Both the position numbers and the translations under genes were made by a program. This document shows, piece after piece, positions 28,401-40,798 of a stretch of 64,000 nt of DNA. Position 1 is the stretch's first letter. Each line of letters begins with the position of its first letter. A model generated the notes under the pieces. It did not search any database. It saw nothing but the letters and a program-made list of their open reading frames with translations, and was not told the origin of the DNA. Source of the DNA: Stratiolaelaps scimitus (lineage: Eukaryota; Arthropoda; Arachnida; Mesostigmata; Laelapidae). The stretch spans positions 124,001 through 188,000 of the forward strand of contig JABWDB010000002.1 in NCBI GenBank assembly GCA_019614645.1, read 5' to 3'.

Positions 28401-31400
28401 GTGTGTGGTATAATACATATCTTGTCTTCCGTTCATGGTCGAAGCGTCAAACTCGACGAAAGCGACAGAAACTGAATTGGCGTGGTCCAATAAGTTGTCG
28501 AACGTTCCTGCTACGCTACGTGTTCGGTTGGACGACGACCTGGGTATCCAGTCATCGGCGGTTACCGTAAATGTTATATCGTATAACCCGCCGATAGATA
28601 TGATAGATACGTGGCTGACGTTATGTCCAGATCACATGGCATTGTGTACAGCTACGTCAGACAGGCACCATTCTGGTGAGTTGGCTGCTGCGAGCTCGAT
28701 TACATTTCTAATCCTTAAACGGGTAAACGCTCCCCAGAGAGCGAGAGAAAAAACGAGAGATCTAGAGAGAGAGAGAGAGATATGGGTAGATAGAAGATTT
28801 AAAAAGAGCGCCACGAGTGTCAGGAGGGCCTCCCCATTACATTTTGTTTCTTTCCCTGTATTCAGGTGTGCCCACGAGGTGAAATCAGCCGCGACTACGA
28901 TTACATGCGCACACTTGTTGCTCCAGCCCACCTTGTTGCGTAACCGGTAACAAACAACAAGGTGCTAAGCGCTAGACGATCGCGCCGGCGTCAGCAGGAC
29001 CAGCAGGAGCAGCAGCAACGCCACCACCACCACTGAACACAACATTAAGCGAGATCAACGTCGGGTAATAGCGGAAGTTAAGTAAACGCGAGCATCGTGG
29101 CATGGCAGAGTAGTGGGTGTGATGTCATCCGATGACAGGCCACCGCAGAGCTGACGTATAGAGTGAAGCCTGCCCCCATAAACACCGCGGGTTACGAGGA
29201 GGAGAGGGAGGCTCGGCAGAAGGGATCCGCCACGCAGAAATAGGGAGAGCAGCCTATGAAACGGCACATTAAGCAAACCGGCAGCACAGATATTATAGAC
29301 AGACGGACGGGCGGCGGGACGGACACGCTTGCCACTATTAGTTGCCGTCGCCGGAATTGCTGGTGTCAGAAGACAATGAAATTGAGAGAGAAAACAGCAA
29401 AACACACATATATCCAGCATAGAGAAGCGATGCGATGGTCAGCATTTCCGACCTTTAACCGACCTTTTGCCTGCAGAGTGCCCAGCTACGGCGATAGTGG
29501 CTAGTGTCGGCTGAGCCACAAGCTCATGCAAGTGTGTCATCGTCAGATTGTGCCTATTCTGCCCACTTAGGCTGGGTTAGTTTGCTTTTGTTTTTTAACT
29601 AATTGCGACAGATAATGCAGCATGCGGACTTCTCAGCAGGCTTCACTACTAACCTGCTTGTCACATCGCTACGGGTGTGCTCCCACCAGCGTGTGTATGG
29701 CCTACAGGGGCTTTTTGCATGTCTCACACATCATTCTCGATTTTTTCTAAGGGATGAAGTTCTTTCTGTTTGCTCTGAGAGTACTGGCAAGGGATTCACT
29801 TTGATTGACATAATTCAAATGTAGCGAATAATACAAGTTAGAGATATCCGTTTCTCAGGATATTGATACGTAAAAAGAATCCATATCTTGACTGCTCGGC
29901 TGTACAAGCAATCAAACCGAAACGAGCTACCAAATACTCATACGGCACCCAGATGCATCGACGATCTCAGCAGCCGGCCCCTGGCGTGTTTTCTGAGATT
30001 GTACACGTCTTCGTACTTACCCGTATGTCGCAAGACGAGATGGAGAAATCGCTGAAGTAGACGAGTCGGTCCACCGTGAGCGGCCGCGATTGTCGCATCT
30101 TCGAGGCTAGCAGGAGACAGACACATCCGAGGAGTTGCAACTGGGCCTTCTTGACGTCGACCCGCGATAGAAAACGATCGACCAGGTTCATCGCCAGACA
30201 GAATACCGACTCCTCACACTGCTCCTCCTCTGTTACCTGTGCAAAGATGTTAATCGAGGGCAAGTTGCATTAAAACTGTTCGTAGCATTTTCTCCATTCC
30301 GTGCTTATGACGCTTGATACAAACATTCTCGATACAGGGGTCTATTTTGTCCTGCGTTCAACGTGCCGACGGCAGCTTGCCGAGCTCGAAACCAGCCAGG
30401 TTTCATCGAAGCATCAACAACGTCATCTGCTAATTGGCCATCATTAATGACAGCAGGCACTATCTGATGAGCCGGGAAACGTTAAGGGGTTTGCTTAGGA
30501 GCATATGGTATGAGTGGTTAACAGGTTAACTCGAAACAATCGGACCATAATCTCAGACTGAAATTAGCGGCAAGGCGATACGATTGCCATTGACATGATA
30601 GCTCATGAACCGGAACGCCGGTGGCTGGTGCTGACCCCATACGAGAGCCTGTGTTTAACTGATATGGTCGTTCAGACGTCCTCTCCGTTGCTAGAACATG
30701 TGAACGGCGTACGAGTACGCCTCCGACTCATCCGAGAGAGACACCGGCGTATCCGAGGTGTTTTGGATACCCTGCGCCACTTTATACCCCAAAAGTTCGA
30801 CCGGAATCAATCCCATGTTATCGGGACCACCAATCGTCGATTGACTTCATAAAGGCGATCGCCCGTTTCGCAGCGATGTCGTTTGCTAGTCCGGGCTGTC
30901 TCCTCACCCCCACTTGGAGGTCCTTCTAGCGACGTTGGCCGCGGTGGCCGACGCTGGATGCTATTACTGAATTATCGTGTGCACACGCCTAGAACTTCGT
31001 CCTCGGGTGAAGACTGCCATTTATAGGTAAATTATCCATTAGATCGTTGTCTCCTCTCTCAATGAAATAGCCGGTTTGGTGGTATCGGGAGAGCATCCTG
31101 TCTCGATCGACAATTGTTGTGTGGTTCGATTGCGCTGCGATAGCCGAGTTTTGCTGTCGGCAGAATCGGGTGAGCATCAGCGCTCGCCAAAAGCAGGAGT
31201 ACGAGTATGACGGCGAATTATTCGAGGTGTAAAAAGGGAGGACCCGGGCCGAAACGACCGAAGTGCCGCTTTGTCGGGTCGGCCACTCTCTGACACTAAT
31301 TACATAGTGCTCATTCGCGAGATCAAGCTCGGCACCTCAGACGCGGGGCCGTCACCACCTCGCCGCTCTTCACACCTCGTCCAGCTTTGCTTTTCTGAGG

Positions 31401-34201
31401 GCGCTAAGCGCGGAGAAGTTCTCCGCGTCTGTCAGGAACGCGAATAGTCCCGCCAGGCAAGCAGAGCCGCAAGCCCCTGCACCTAGCGCCAAGCAGAAAC
31501 AGCGCTACCGCCGCCGCCGCCAACAACAACAACAGGAGCACCAACGACGACGACGAGGAGGACGGCAGCGACAATAACAAAAACAGCGGTAGCCGCTGAG
31601 GCATCGCTGAGTGGCAGCAGCTATAGCAGCAGATGGCTGAGAACGAAATAGCAGAGTGAGCGTTCTCCGTCGGCGAGACCATTGGCTCTGACTGACACCG
31701 AGATCGAAGTGTGCGCCGGACGAGTCCGAGACCTTCTCCGCTGATGGTATTACAGCAGCCGAACGAGGATGCGCCGCCTCGGCGCAAGGGCTCCATGAAG
31801 CGACACAAGAGCCCTATACGCGCGTCGAGACGAATCGAGGAGTCCAAATTGAAATCTCCGTCTCATCAATAGCAGTCGTCGTCATAGCGTCTACGGCAGA
31901 GGCTCGGGCGCACTCTCCGAATGGGTGCTGAGCTTCGCCGATGAGATATCAAACTGGTCGGATAATCAGAGTTGGCTATCGGGCCCAAGGGATATTGACC
32001 ACGAGATCGATGAATTGTGCCCGCCACATTGTGGCCTCAGACAGGCACGAGAAAAGTTGTTGACACAGCAAGCGATGAAAGAAAAACGGCAAATGAACGC
32101 AGCACAAGATGAATATATCACAATGAAATAAAAAGAATCGGCGCATGTCTACTCGAGAATGAGACATGAAGGCAAGCATTAGGCAATCACTGGTTGGTGT
32201 ATGAATACGTATGTAACCGGACAATTGGAGGCGAAACTGCAGAGAGCATCCCATGGAGAGAGAGAGAGAGAGAGCTAAAGAAAAATAAGTATTGCTAGCC
32301 TCTATACCAAGTAAGGGATCAACAGATCAACGCTCTTTTGCCACTATGGATTAGATTCTAGGAAGTATCGCCTTCACCCAATGATATATATATATATATA
32401 TATAAGACACAACAAAATGAATGCATATTCAGTTGTCTCCAGAGCACACGCTCATCCGCAACTATGGTCTGGACGCCGGACATTGAGACTATGCTATATC
32501 GCTGTATGGAAATGATTCCTCAAAACACACAGGCCGAATACTACCAAGTGGCGCTGACGGGCCTGTTCGTGCGAGGCCCATCTTTCATCAACTGTGGCAA
32601 GTTCTAAATTTAGTCCAGCATGATAGATACTCATTGGCGTCGGTTGTTTCATCAATGAAGAATGGAAGAAGCGGGCGACGGAGCGCTGGTGGATGTTTAT
32701 TGTACACAGGGGTTCACAATCTTACTGTCACTATCTCTCGGCCCGATGGGAAGATGGGCATTCAAGAAACAACAACGCCGGGGCTCGCCCGCGCAACAAC
32801 GTGCGTGCCGTCCCATTCAAGCCTTCGATCACAACAACAGTTATGATGTCGTATGGGGGTCAGCGATGCACTGTATCCGTCAATGGCGTGGACACTATGC
32901 ACGCCGCCTGACGTGGCGTCCGCCCTGCGTTAGCGGCTGGGTGGCGCTCACGTGCTGCTCGATACGGCTGCGACACCAGGTCATCTGGCCGAGGGATATC
33001 TCAATATGTGTAGACCACCTTTGTTTGTTTATGCGATTGTTTCGTTGGCCCGCTGCGTCTGTGCGCTTCTGAGTGTATCTGAGTGTTGGTGTGTCCGCGT
33101 GAGGACGGGTATTGGCTGGCGGTGCATGTAAGCGCTATGGTGCATTTTGTTAGTACGATCGCGACGGCGACGGCGATTGACGGCTGTCGTCACACGGAAC
33201 GGAACACGTAGATCTGCACGCGGTGGGCCCGTATACGAGCCCGCTTGGAGGCAGTACATCGTCACAGAGCAGCTGTGTCCATCAGAAGATAGAGAACAGA
33301 ACAACAGGGGTGTCGCTTGGCTCGCAGCCTGCTGCACTCAGAGACGACAGAGAAAACAGTTCGCACAGCGGCTGATCGAGCTGTTCATACGGAGGGCAGG
33401 GCAGGGGGGGGGGGGCGTGGGGACTGTGTAAACGTCACTGACGACGGCTACAGACAAGTCGATATGGAGCATTTGTCTAGCAAAGACTCCTGTTGACCTA
33501 CGTTTAAAGATCCATACCTCCAATGTGCCCCAAGATCGATATTGCTGCTGTGACAGGGAAACAAACGGATGCAAGAGACATATTTAGTGTATCACTAATC
33601 ATCTTTGTGAAATTTGCCACCATGGAGCACACTGCTGATGCAATTGCGAAGCACTGTCGCGTTAAAGCTGTCCACCTATCGTTGCCTATGTCCGCTGGTA
33701 CGACGATGCCGTATACCGCAAACTATCCTATAATAGTTTAGTCCGACTAAATTGAACGGAATACGAAGCGAGCTCGCCCGTAGTTTGTACCCAAACAGCT
33801 ATTCGATATTCGTGTTTGACGAATAGGAAACCCCATAGTGGCGGAGGTGCACGAACCCTGCCTCGACAGTCTATCTATGTCTCCTGTTGCCTTTTCGTCT
33901 GGTCTGTTTCTGCCGCGGCTATTACCTAGCTGCGGCTCTGCATTCGCCTGTCGGATCAGTTGCTGCTGCTGCTGATTCTACTATTCTCTATCAGCGGCTG
34001 GCGGCGGCGGCAGCAGCGGTGCGGCCCACGGTCGCGGCGTGTGCTCACGGAAGAGCATCTGGGATCCCCCTTCAAGCGAGGCAGAGTGATGCAGTCATCT
34101 CGTCCCGCCGGTTTTCAGCCTGACTCGCTAGTATCTGCTTGTATGACGGCCACTAGCAAGCAGAGTGCTGCGACTATTACTACAGAAGAAGGAGAGAATG
34201 C

Positions 34202-34243
<42 letters not shown>

Positions 34244-36392
34244 CAGACAGATCGAGTCTAGGACCAGGTCTAGGTCCAGGGGATCCATGCTTCTTTCACG
34301 TGGGCCGGGCCTTCACGGGACCAGAACCCCATCAGTTGGACGAAAAAGGATGACGGATAAACAGAGAGAGAGAGACAAAGAGAGAATTGCTTGGTTCGTC
34401 GACGCTCACCGCTCTGTCAGCATAACGCGGCGCCGCTGTAACGTGCCGAACTACGGCGTTATACGCCAGCGCTGTATAGATCAGAGCAGAGTACTAGACG
34501 CTGAGTTCAGAAAAACCTCATCAATGTTTGTGTGAATGTGTATGCATGCTACTGATGGTATGAGATTTTCTCCGGCGGAAGGTGAACGTCTGAATCCTGC
34601 TCGATGCTATCCAATCAATGTGGTGAATGCTCGTCCACGAGAGGTACGTACGCAAAATGGACACCCTCGGGAGCCAGAATGATTGACGGCGTAAACGAAC
34701 TATGGGCAGATCGTAATGGAAGGCAACAAATAAACACAAACATTTATGATTGCCAACAGATATAAATATAATACAATTTTCTCGCCGAGCAAATGTATGC
34801 TTGCATCGGCGGCGGCGACCCCTCGGTCGGACGGCATAATTAGAGGAAAAACCAGAGGACAACAGGAGAACTAGTTCGATCACGCGCAAATGGGCTACTC
34901 ACAAGACAGGTTCTGCAATATGGTAGTGGGATAGAGTACCATAGAGTTCCATTCGTGTTTGAGACTCCAATATTTATTCTGTATAGAATGAGCTTATTTT
35001 TATTTGGCACTGGAGAAATGAAATGTTTCTTGTGACCTAAATAATTTGTGTCCACTTAGCCAACACTGTTTTTTTTTAGTAGGAGAGCGTGTTACGATCG
35101 TGGATTTGCAACTCAACTCTGACACCAATCCTATGCCACAGCTTAAGCAGGAGTTTCATTACGTGCACAATTCTCAGATTGAACTCGCACAGATCGACGT
35201 CGACCATTATCGATAACGTGGGAAATTACATGCCGCAGAGATCACGATCTGCGTGCCACTGTCTACTGTGTTGTGTGCCATTTCAACGCACAATGGTTGC
35301 ATAGCATATATTGATGGCGGACGTTAATTGACAATCAGGTTGCACATTTGTGGCCACATCGCCCCCTATGACAACTGCGCTGACGTCTTCTTCGTCTCGT
35401 GTACCACCATCACCACAGCTCAATCCTTCGTCATGAGCACAATGAGGGGTTGTACTTATGCGAGACGGCTCATATTCAATCCAGTCGTCAGTGAAGAATA
35501 AATAAAAAAAGTACCACGGAAAAATTACTGATTTACTGAAGGCCACATGACCATGTTCGTTCTTGTTATCGATCGTTGACAGATAGACGCGGATGTATAT
35601 AACATTGTAGCGGATATCGCATGGATCCAGTTTCAGCTGCGTGTTATTGTAACGGCCCGTTATCATATAGAGATATATATATATAGTAGAAACTTTACTT
35701 ATCTAATGCTTTCTGCAGTACCCTGCACTTGAGCATTTGCGATATCGACCTGAGAGAACAGATTGAATTCGACCACATACTTTGCAATGTATTTTAATCA
35801 TCTTCAGATCGAAGAGGGTCAAACTACAAAACGCCTTCTATGATGCTTGCCCACCTCCATCAAGTCAATCTCTTATCGAATCTCCTGTTGTTCACTTGGT
35901 CGTATGTCAGTATTTCAAAATGCTACCCCCACTCTAACAATTGATTTTTGGATAAGCTGAAATCGATGGTCGCCATTACCCGTGCTAGAACGGCCGCAGC
36001 GTGTGCTAGTGAGGATGGCATGCTAACCTGTAATTATAGATCCAAGGTTATACTAATTATATCACAAATAAACCAACTACACGCTATGCTACCATCGTCG
36101 TCAACAATTTAACACGGACGGACGACAATAAACAGGGAAGTAATAAACAATAAACACATCATATCTCTGTATGTACCTCAATCATCCAGACAGCAAGAAC
36201 CTTCCTCATATGCGGCCGGACCTCGGATTGTACCGTCACGAAGTAGTCCTGTGATACAGCGTATTTATCCTCGATAAACAGCATATTGCTGATAGTCCTG
36301 GAGGGGGCAACGGCGCGATCCCTCGGCGCCAACAGCGCCGTGGCGGGGCTACTCCGGCTACTGTCGAAGCTCTCCGCGCAGAGGAGCTCCAT
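22366..36392 (-). CDS. CycD: D-type cyclin gene, three exons seen, 3' end missing
   Basis: D-type cyclins are the regulatory subunits of CDK4/6; they drive G1 progression by phosphorylating Rb. Joining 36392-36177, 30236-30021 and 22525-22366 gives 197 residues in an open frame. The N-terminus begins MELLCAE, so residues 3-7 form the LxCxE Rb-binding motif typical of this family. The cyclin box follows, with MRKVLAVWMIEV (61-73), the acidic EEEQCEE stretch, AMNLVDRFLS (88-97), LQLLG and LLLASKMR. Both internal joins restore conserved sequence: exon 1 ends ..WMIE and exon 2 starts VTEEEQ, as in vertebrate D cyclins. Introns are about 5.9 and 7.5 kb. Exon 3 ends in phase 1 at a good gtgagt donor, so at least one further exon with the second cyclin fold and C-tail must lie below 22365; I could not find it. 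An in-frame upstream ATG at 36479 is an alternative start. The family call is strong. Confidence 0.9.
25416..25445. repeat. (CT)n microsatellite
   Basis: About 15 CT units after a C-rich stretch, in cyclin D intron 2. Confidence 0.95.
27660..27723. repeat. Perfect 22-bp inverted repeat (hairpin)
   Basis: The arm at 27660-27681 is exactly the reverse complement of 27702-27723. The 20-nt spacer is GC-rich and can add three more pairs after one mismatch. Pairing stops abruptly at both outer ends. The hairpin lies in cyclin D intron 2 and has no identified function. Confidence 0.85.
30021..30236 (-). CDS. CycD: Cyclin D exon 2 (core of the cyclin box)
   Basis: This 216-nt exon encodes 72 residues, VTEEEQCEES to SSCDIR. 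It is flanked by a gcacag acceptor (exon begins 30236) and a strong gtaagt donor (30020), both in phase 0. It carries the most conserved helices of the cyclin fold: the hydrophobic AMNLVDRFLS, the LQLLG helix and the LLLASKMRQSRPLTV segment, matching the ..ASKMKETIPLT.. region of vertebrate D cyclins. Confidence 0.92.
31744..32131 (+). CDS. Candidate coding segment(s), unrecognised, two frames
   Basis: Two adjoining open frames on the same strand have coding-like composition. Frame A (31744-31872) begins with an ATG and encodes 42 residues rich in Arg/Lys/Ser, including RRKGSMKRHKSPIRASRR. Frame B is open from 31853 to 32131 and encodes 92 residues with three Trp, an acidic DIDHEIDELCPPHC stretch and a strongly helical, charged C-terminus (LRQAREKLLTQQAMKEKRQM). 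The frames overlap and differ by one base shift. They could be exons, a frameshifted pseudogene or chance. I recognise no family. The segment lies on the opposite strand inside cyclin D intron 1. Confidence 0.2.
34204..34241. repeat. (GA)n microsatellite
   Basis: About 19 GA units within cyclin D intron 1. The tract inflates a spurious plus-strand ORF with an Arg-Glu repeat. Confidence 0.95.
36177..36392 (-). CDS. CycD: Cyclin D exon 1
   Basis: This 216-nt exon encodes 72 residues, from MELLCAES to ..AVWMIE. I chose the ATG at 36392 because it places LxCxE at residues 3-7, as in other D cyclins. The in-frame ATG at 36479 would add 29 residues with no family resemblance. The 3' end is a GAG|gtacat donor at 36176, in phase 0. 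The in-frame open sequence upstream (to about 36617) has no good start and is probably 5' UTR. Confidence 0.88.
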
Positions 36393-36852
36393 AGCGATTT
36401 CTTCGACCTGCTTATTCGACCCGCTCAGTCTTAAGAGTTGTGTATTAGCGAAGTTTGCTAGCTCTCCTGTGTTTCTCATACACTGATGTATGTTGTAGAT
36501 GAGCAGCTGAGCGTCGCCAGCGTCCTCCGCTGCCTGGTCTCGTCTTTTGTAACTGTCGCACACACACGAACACACACGTACAGTCACTTTAGTGGTAGTC
36601 CCGGATACAAACTCCACTTAGCAACTCTTCTACGATTGCAAGCTGATCACTTCTTTGCAATTCGAACATAACACTCGGCGCGACATATCATCATGTCTGA
36701 ATGACAATTAACGCTAGACATCTTGGGGCCCGACTACCCGTAAAAAGGTACTGACTTGTACACAGACGTTGGCCGCTTCGCCTGCCGCCGGCTGGCTGAC
36801 TGACTGGCTGCCCGCGTAACCGCGCGATACAGCAACTGATTCTTCGCTGGCC

Positions 36853-36876
36853 TCTCTCTCTCTCTCTCTCTCTCTG
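36853..36876. repeat. (CT)n microsatellite upstream of cyclin D
   Basis: About 12 CT units (GA on the cyclin strand) lie about 460 nt upstream of the cyclin D start codon, so in its likely promoter or 5' UTR region. Confidence 0.9.
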
Positions 36877-39800
36877 TCTATGTCGTATTTAGCCGTGAGT
36901 GGTTCGTACGGCCAACTCTCAGGCTTCGGATGGAACCACTGCAAGTACTAGCTTGGTGCCCCGGCACGTCTCACTGTAAATACAGCGACAGTAGAGAAAC
37001 CTTTCAAGAGGTGATTGCTGCTGCTGCTGAAGCTGCTACCTCCGTGTTGGTGGCGTATCTCTCTTTCTCTCGCTCTCCCGTTGAGCGCGCACTCGCCGCC
37101 CAGAGTGTCGTGCTGCTCCTCAGAGGCAGGGCACTGTGTGTGTGCGCTAAGGCCGACTCCGTGATCGCCTTTCCTCCGTTGGGCCAGCCTGCACAGACCT
37201 GCCTGTACTCGCGTCATGAGAGACGACGTAGACCACCATGTCCGCTGTACCATTTCAACGAGACAGTCGCTCCTCTCTCACCCGTAGCATCATCATGATC
37301 ATTGCCATGGGCCATGTTAATCCTCCTCGCCAGTGTGCCCTCGCCAGAAGCACCACAGCGAGCACATGGCAACGTGCGTGCGGCTGTTGCCGTATGTTGG
37401 CGACCCGGCGACGCCTGGCGGATGAACCAGGCGTGGTACTTTTTCTTCAATTCCTGTCCCCCCGAGCCTATGGAGCCGTCACGGATAGGCCAATAGTGAC
37501 TGGAGGTGAGCAGGTCTCTGGCCGCTGCTGGCGCAAGCGACAGCCGCTGACCTAATGCGGGTGCTTGAGCAATGAACCGTCCTAAGAAGTTTAGGGAGTT
37601 CCCCCAGCCCGGCCTAGGGGTTCGGTCTATGGCCTGGTCCGCTCCTCAGCAAGGCTTGCGTCGCATGTTGCGCGAGCAGTGAGCAGACTGCATGATGGTT
37701 CTTGAACGAGAGAGATACCGCGGTGGTATTGTCGTATCGGGTGAGATTCGGGAGGGCGGCGACAGCGAAAGAAACAGCAGCAGCAGCACCACCACCCCAA
37801 GATGTGAACCCCTGTTGAGGTGCTTGATGGGCGGGGGCCTCCGCCAGACGCCGCTTCGTTGACTCGACGTCAGCTTCGATTTGTGGAATTAACGAGGTAT
37901 ACACAGGGAACAGATGCTGAAGGACTATCGTGCTCGTCGGCACCGAGTCGCTGTATTGAAGGGAGCGGAACTACCCTGTCAGTGGTTACGACAAATAGAC
38001 CTCATGGATGATACAGAGCGATGAAGGGAGGGTGGCTGGGGAGCTTGTGATGTTCCGACACTTAGCATAGTTCGAGAAGATGCACAACCTTTCGTCAGAA
38101 TTTCGACAAGACGAAGAAACGACGAAGAAAATATATGGGCCTCTCAGTGACATGTGTCGCTGGCTTACGAGTTTCTAAATAAACCCCGCACCAGGTCCAA
38201 GATGGAAAGGTCAGCACGATTCAAGCCTGCATTACGCTCTGATTCGATACTTTATCTGCTCTGTCTAGGGTATTAACGAGCCCGTCGGATCACCGTGCTG
38301 TACCGGAAGCATGAGCATAGGAGTGCTATTAGCAATCATTTACCATTAATCTACCAGCACCACCGCTATCTGTAATTTAACAATGAATTATGTTATTATT
38401 GATCGTTTATTGGAATCTTAGTAACGTTGTGATTATCTGAAAGACAAGAAATCTAATGTGGCGGTCACAAGGAAGATGAATATCAATTTGCATCGACAAG
38501 CAGCGACTCTCAAATAGACCCTTCTGGGATACGACGGAGTAGGTTTCGTTTTTTGACTAACCTGCATGCGGCTGTTTGTAAAGATGGAAATGTTTCCAAA
38601 TCATCTGCACAAGTAAACTTCATCCAAATTGCCCATTCTGTAGGCTGATCATATAGGCTCTCTAGTTTACCCTAAGCCAGTCAATATTCAAGATCGTGTT
38701 GAAATGAATCCACAAAAGACAAGCTAGCTCTTCTCGCATGCGATGTTAGAACATCAATGCACACATTTTGCAAGGTGTATCTTTCTTTCTATTTGATATG
38801 AGGTAGTAAGTTTGAATAAGGTATTCGTGAGATATCTCATACATGCTGAATCTTGTCTAACAGAGATGCTGAAAACCTGTGCTCTGCAAGAAAAGTACTG
38901 TTGGTCGCCGGTTGTTTTCCTTGTTGAATATGATCCTTGTATATAAACACTAACTTGTATTTTGATGTGAAAACGCGTCCTTTATTTATAAACATTTACA
39001 GGGATATACAGGGAAGTCTTCCACACACCCCGATATCACCTCTTGCTAATTAGTTCATATTTTTGTGTGTATTAATATCTACAATAATTAGTGACGCAGT
39101 GACTATAATCTTAGATGTGCTTGACAACGATAAGCCTATACATATATGACACGTCAGGCGTTCCCATTAGTTGTGAGGGGGTACACGAGCAGCTCATTTC
39201 AGCCCTGTTTCGCCATCAGCGAGTCGACAGGTCTCCTACGCGAAGTGAAATCACACCTCCAGCTTGCCTATGTCCACCATGAATCGTTGACAATAAGCAG
39301 CTTTTGCACGTACAACCCAGTAGACTATCCTGTTGGCGGGACGGCTCCGAAAGACTGTGTCTCAAGCGAGGTGAAAAGATTGCCATCAACGTCGAGGTCA
39401 CAGAATCGAATTCGGTAATTCGGCTTCGTCCATATACGGGGCACATCTCGAAGAGACTGAAACAGCATTTGGTTAACAGGTGAGCTCCCAAACGTGGTCA
39501 GGAGGTTGAATCAGTTCCCATGAACCGAACCAGCGTGAACGAATCCGCCTCGTCGCAGCTGCGTCTCGAGCTAGACGATGCGCGAATGTCAAAATAATAA
39601 CAACGATCAACACTATTCTATAAGACACGTTATGTTATGTGTGTGCATGGTTGTTACATACGCCCCCACCCGCAAGAATAGCAAAGAGATTCCCTCACTG
39701 AGTATACACTATAGACTCTGTCTCTGATCAGTGAGCACCAAGATCAAGTGTATTTCCACGTTACTCTGTCGCATTCATCACAGCCAGCCTGTCGAGTCTC

Positions 39801-40764
39801 TAGAGGGCACCTTACACCCCTGAAGCTTCTAGCTTAGCTAAACAAATCTGTGGAAAAACCAGACTGATTCCAAGTCCTGCTAACCCTCTCATCGATCAGT
39901 AACTTTGAATAACTCGTTTGATTCCACAACAGATTTCTGACCACGGATTTTGTGGCTTGCAAAGCTGTTATCGATCGATCCAAGTTTTGAATACTGAAAG
40001 TCATTCAAATCATGCATTTCTCGGTGGTGTCGTGTGTACGTCGTCGCTCTCTAACCACGCCAGGCGGGAGGGAGCCGTAGAGTATCGCACGTTTTCATGT
40101 AGCTTAAACCCATCTCGGTGACATTGCGCTTTTCTCTTCAGTCGATCCGACGCCATGTCGGACAGAAGAGGACTAACCAACTGTCCTGAGCGTTTCAGTC
40201 AAACCTGTCTAGACAAACCTAGTCGATCTGTAAATCGGGACCCCTTTAGTATGCAATGGAGACAAATGTCAGTCAGGTCTGATTCGTCGTTCGTGGAGGC
40301 CGTCCGTATGTAGTCGCATTGAGACGCCGCTGTACGTGTGTCACACAGGTCCCGTTAACATCTGCTGCTGCTGCTTGTGTGTGCCACAATGGCTAGTATG
40401 GCTGCCACAACCACTGCTACCATTGACGGCAGCCCAGCGCACGACTTTTGGCGATGCTGGGGTTAGCGTTCCGGGGTCTGTCACCTGTCGATTTTCAGTG
40501 TTTTTCAGCACGCCGGTTCCCGCGGTCACACGCAAATACACGCACACTCAATTCAGTTGTCGCGTTACAAATACATTCAGCCATATCTATCCAAAGGCGT
40601 AGTATTGTCTTTATCCTGTATGTTGTACACTGTAAGTTCCATTCGAATAGAGACGACGTCGATGTGTCTGCTGGTAAGCTAGTGAATCTCACCGGTTGCG
40701 GAACCTCGAAGCGGCCCGAACACATAGACAGATAGATAGAACAGAAATAGGTACGCACGAAGCG

Positions 40765-40798
<34 letters not shown>

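Larger units (their letters stand above)
22526..30020 (-). other. Cyclin D intron 2
   Basis: This 7.5-kb intron is defined by a gtaagt donor at 30020 and a tttacag acceptor at 22526. It holds (CT)n at 25416, CAG/CTG triplets (23712-23735, 24640-24705), a perfect 22-bp hairpin (27660-27723), AAC/GTT triplets near 28320-28400 and no supported gene on either strand. Confidence 0.75.
30237..36176 (-). other. Cyclin D intron 1
   Basis: This 5.9-kb intron is defined by a gtacat donor and gcacag acceptor. It is partly GC-rich and contains the unrecognised plus-strand candidate at 31744-32131, a 47-codon ORF at 32464, an 85-codon ORF at 30595, (TA)n near 32381-32404 and (GA)n at 34204. Confidence 0.75.

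Noticed and set aside
33960..34535. 191-codon plus-strand ORF
   Set aside because: It has no ATG at its start, is driven by CTG and a long (GA)n tract (Arg-Glu repeat), and shows no domain.
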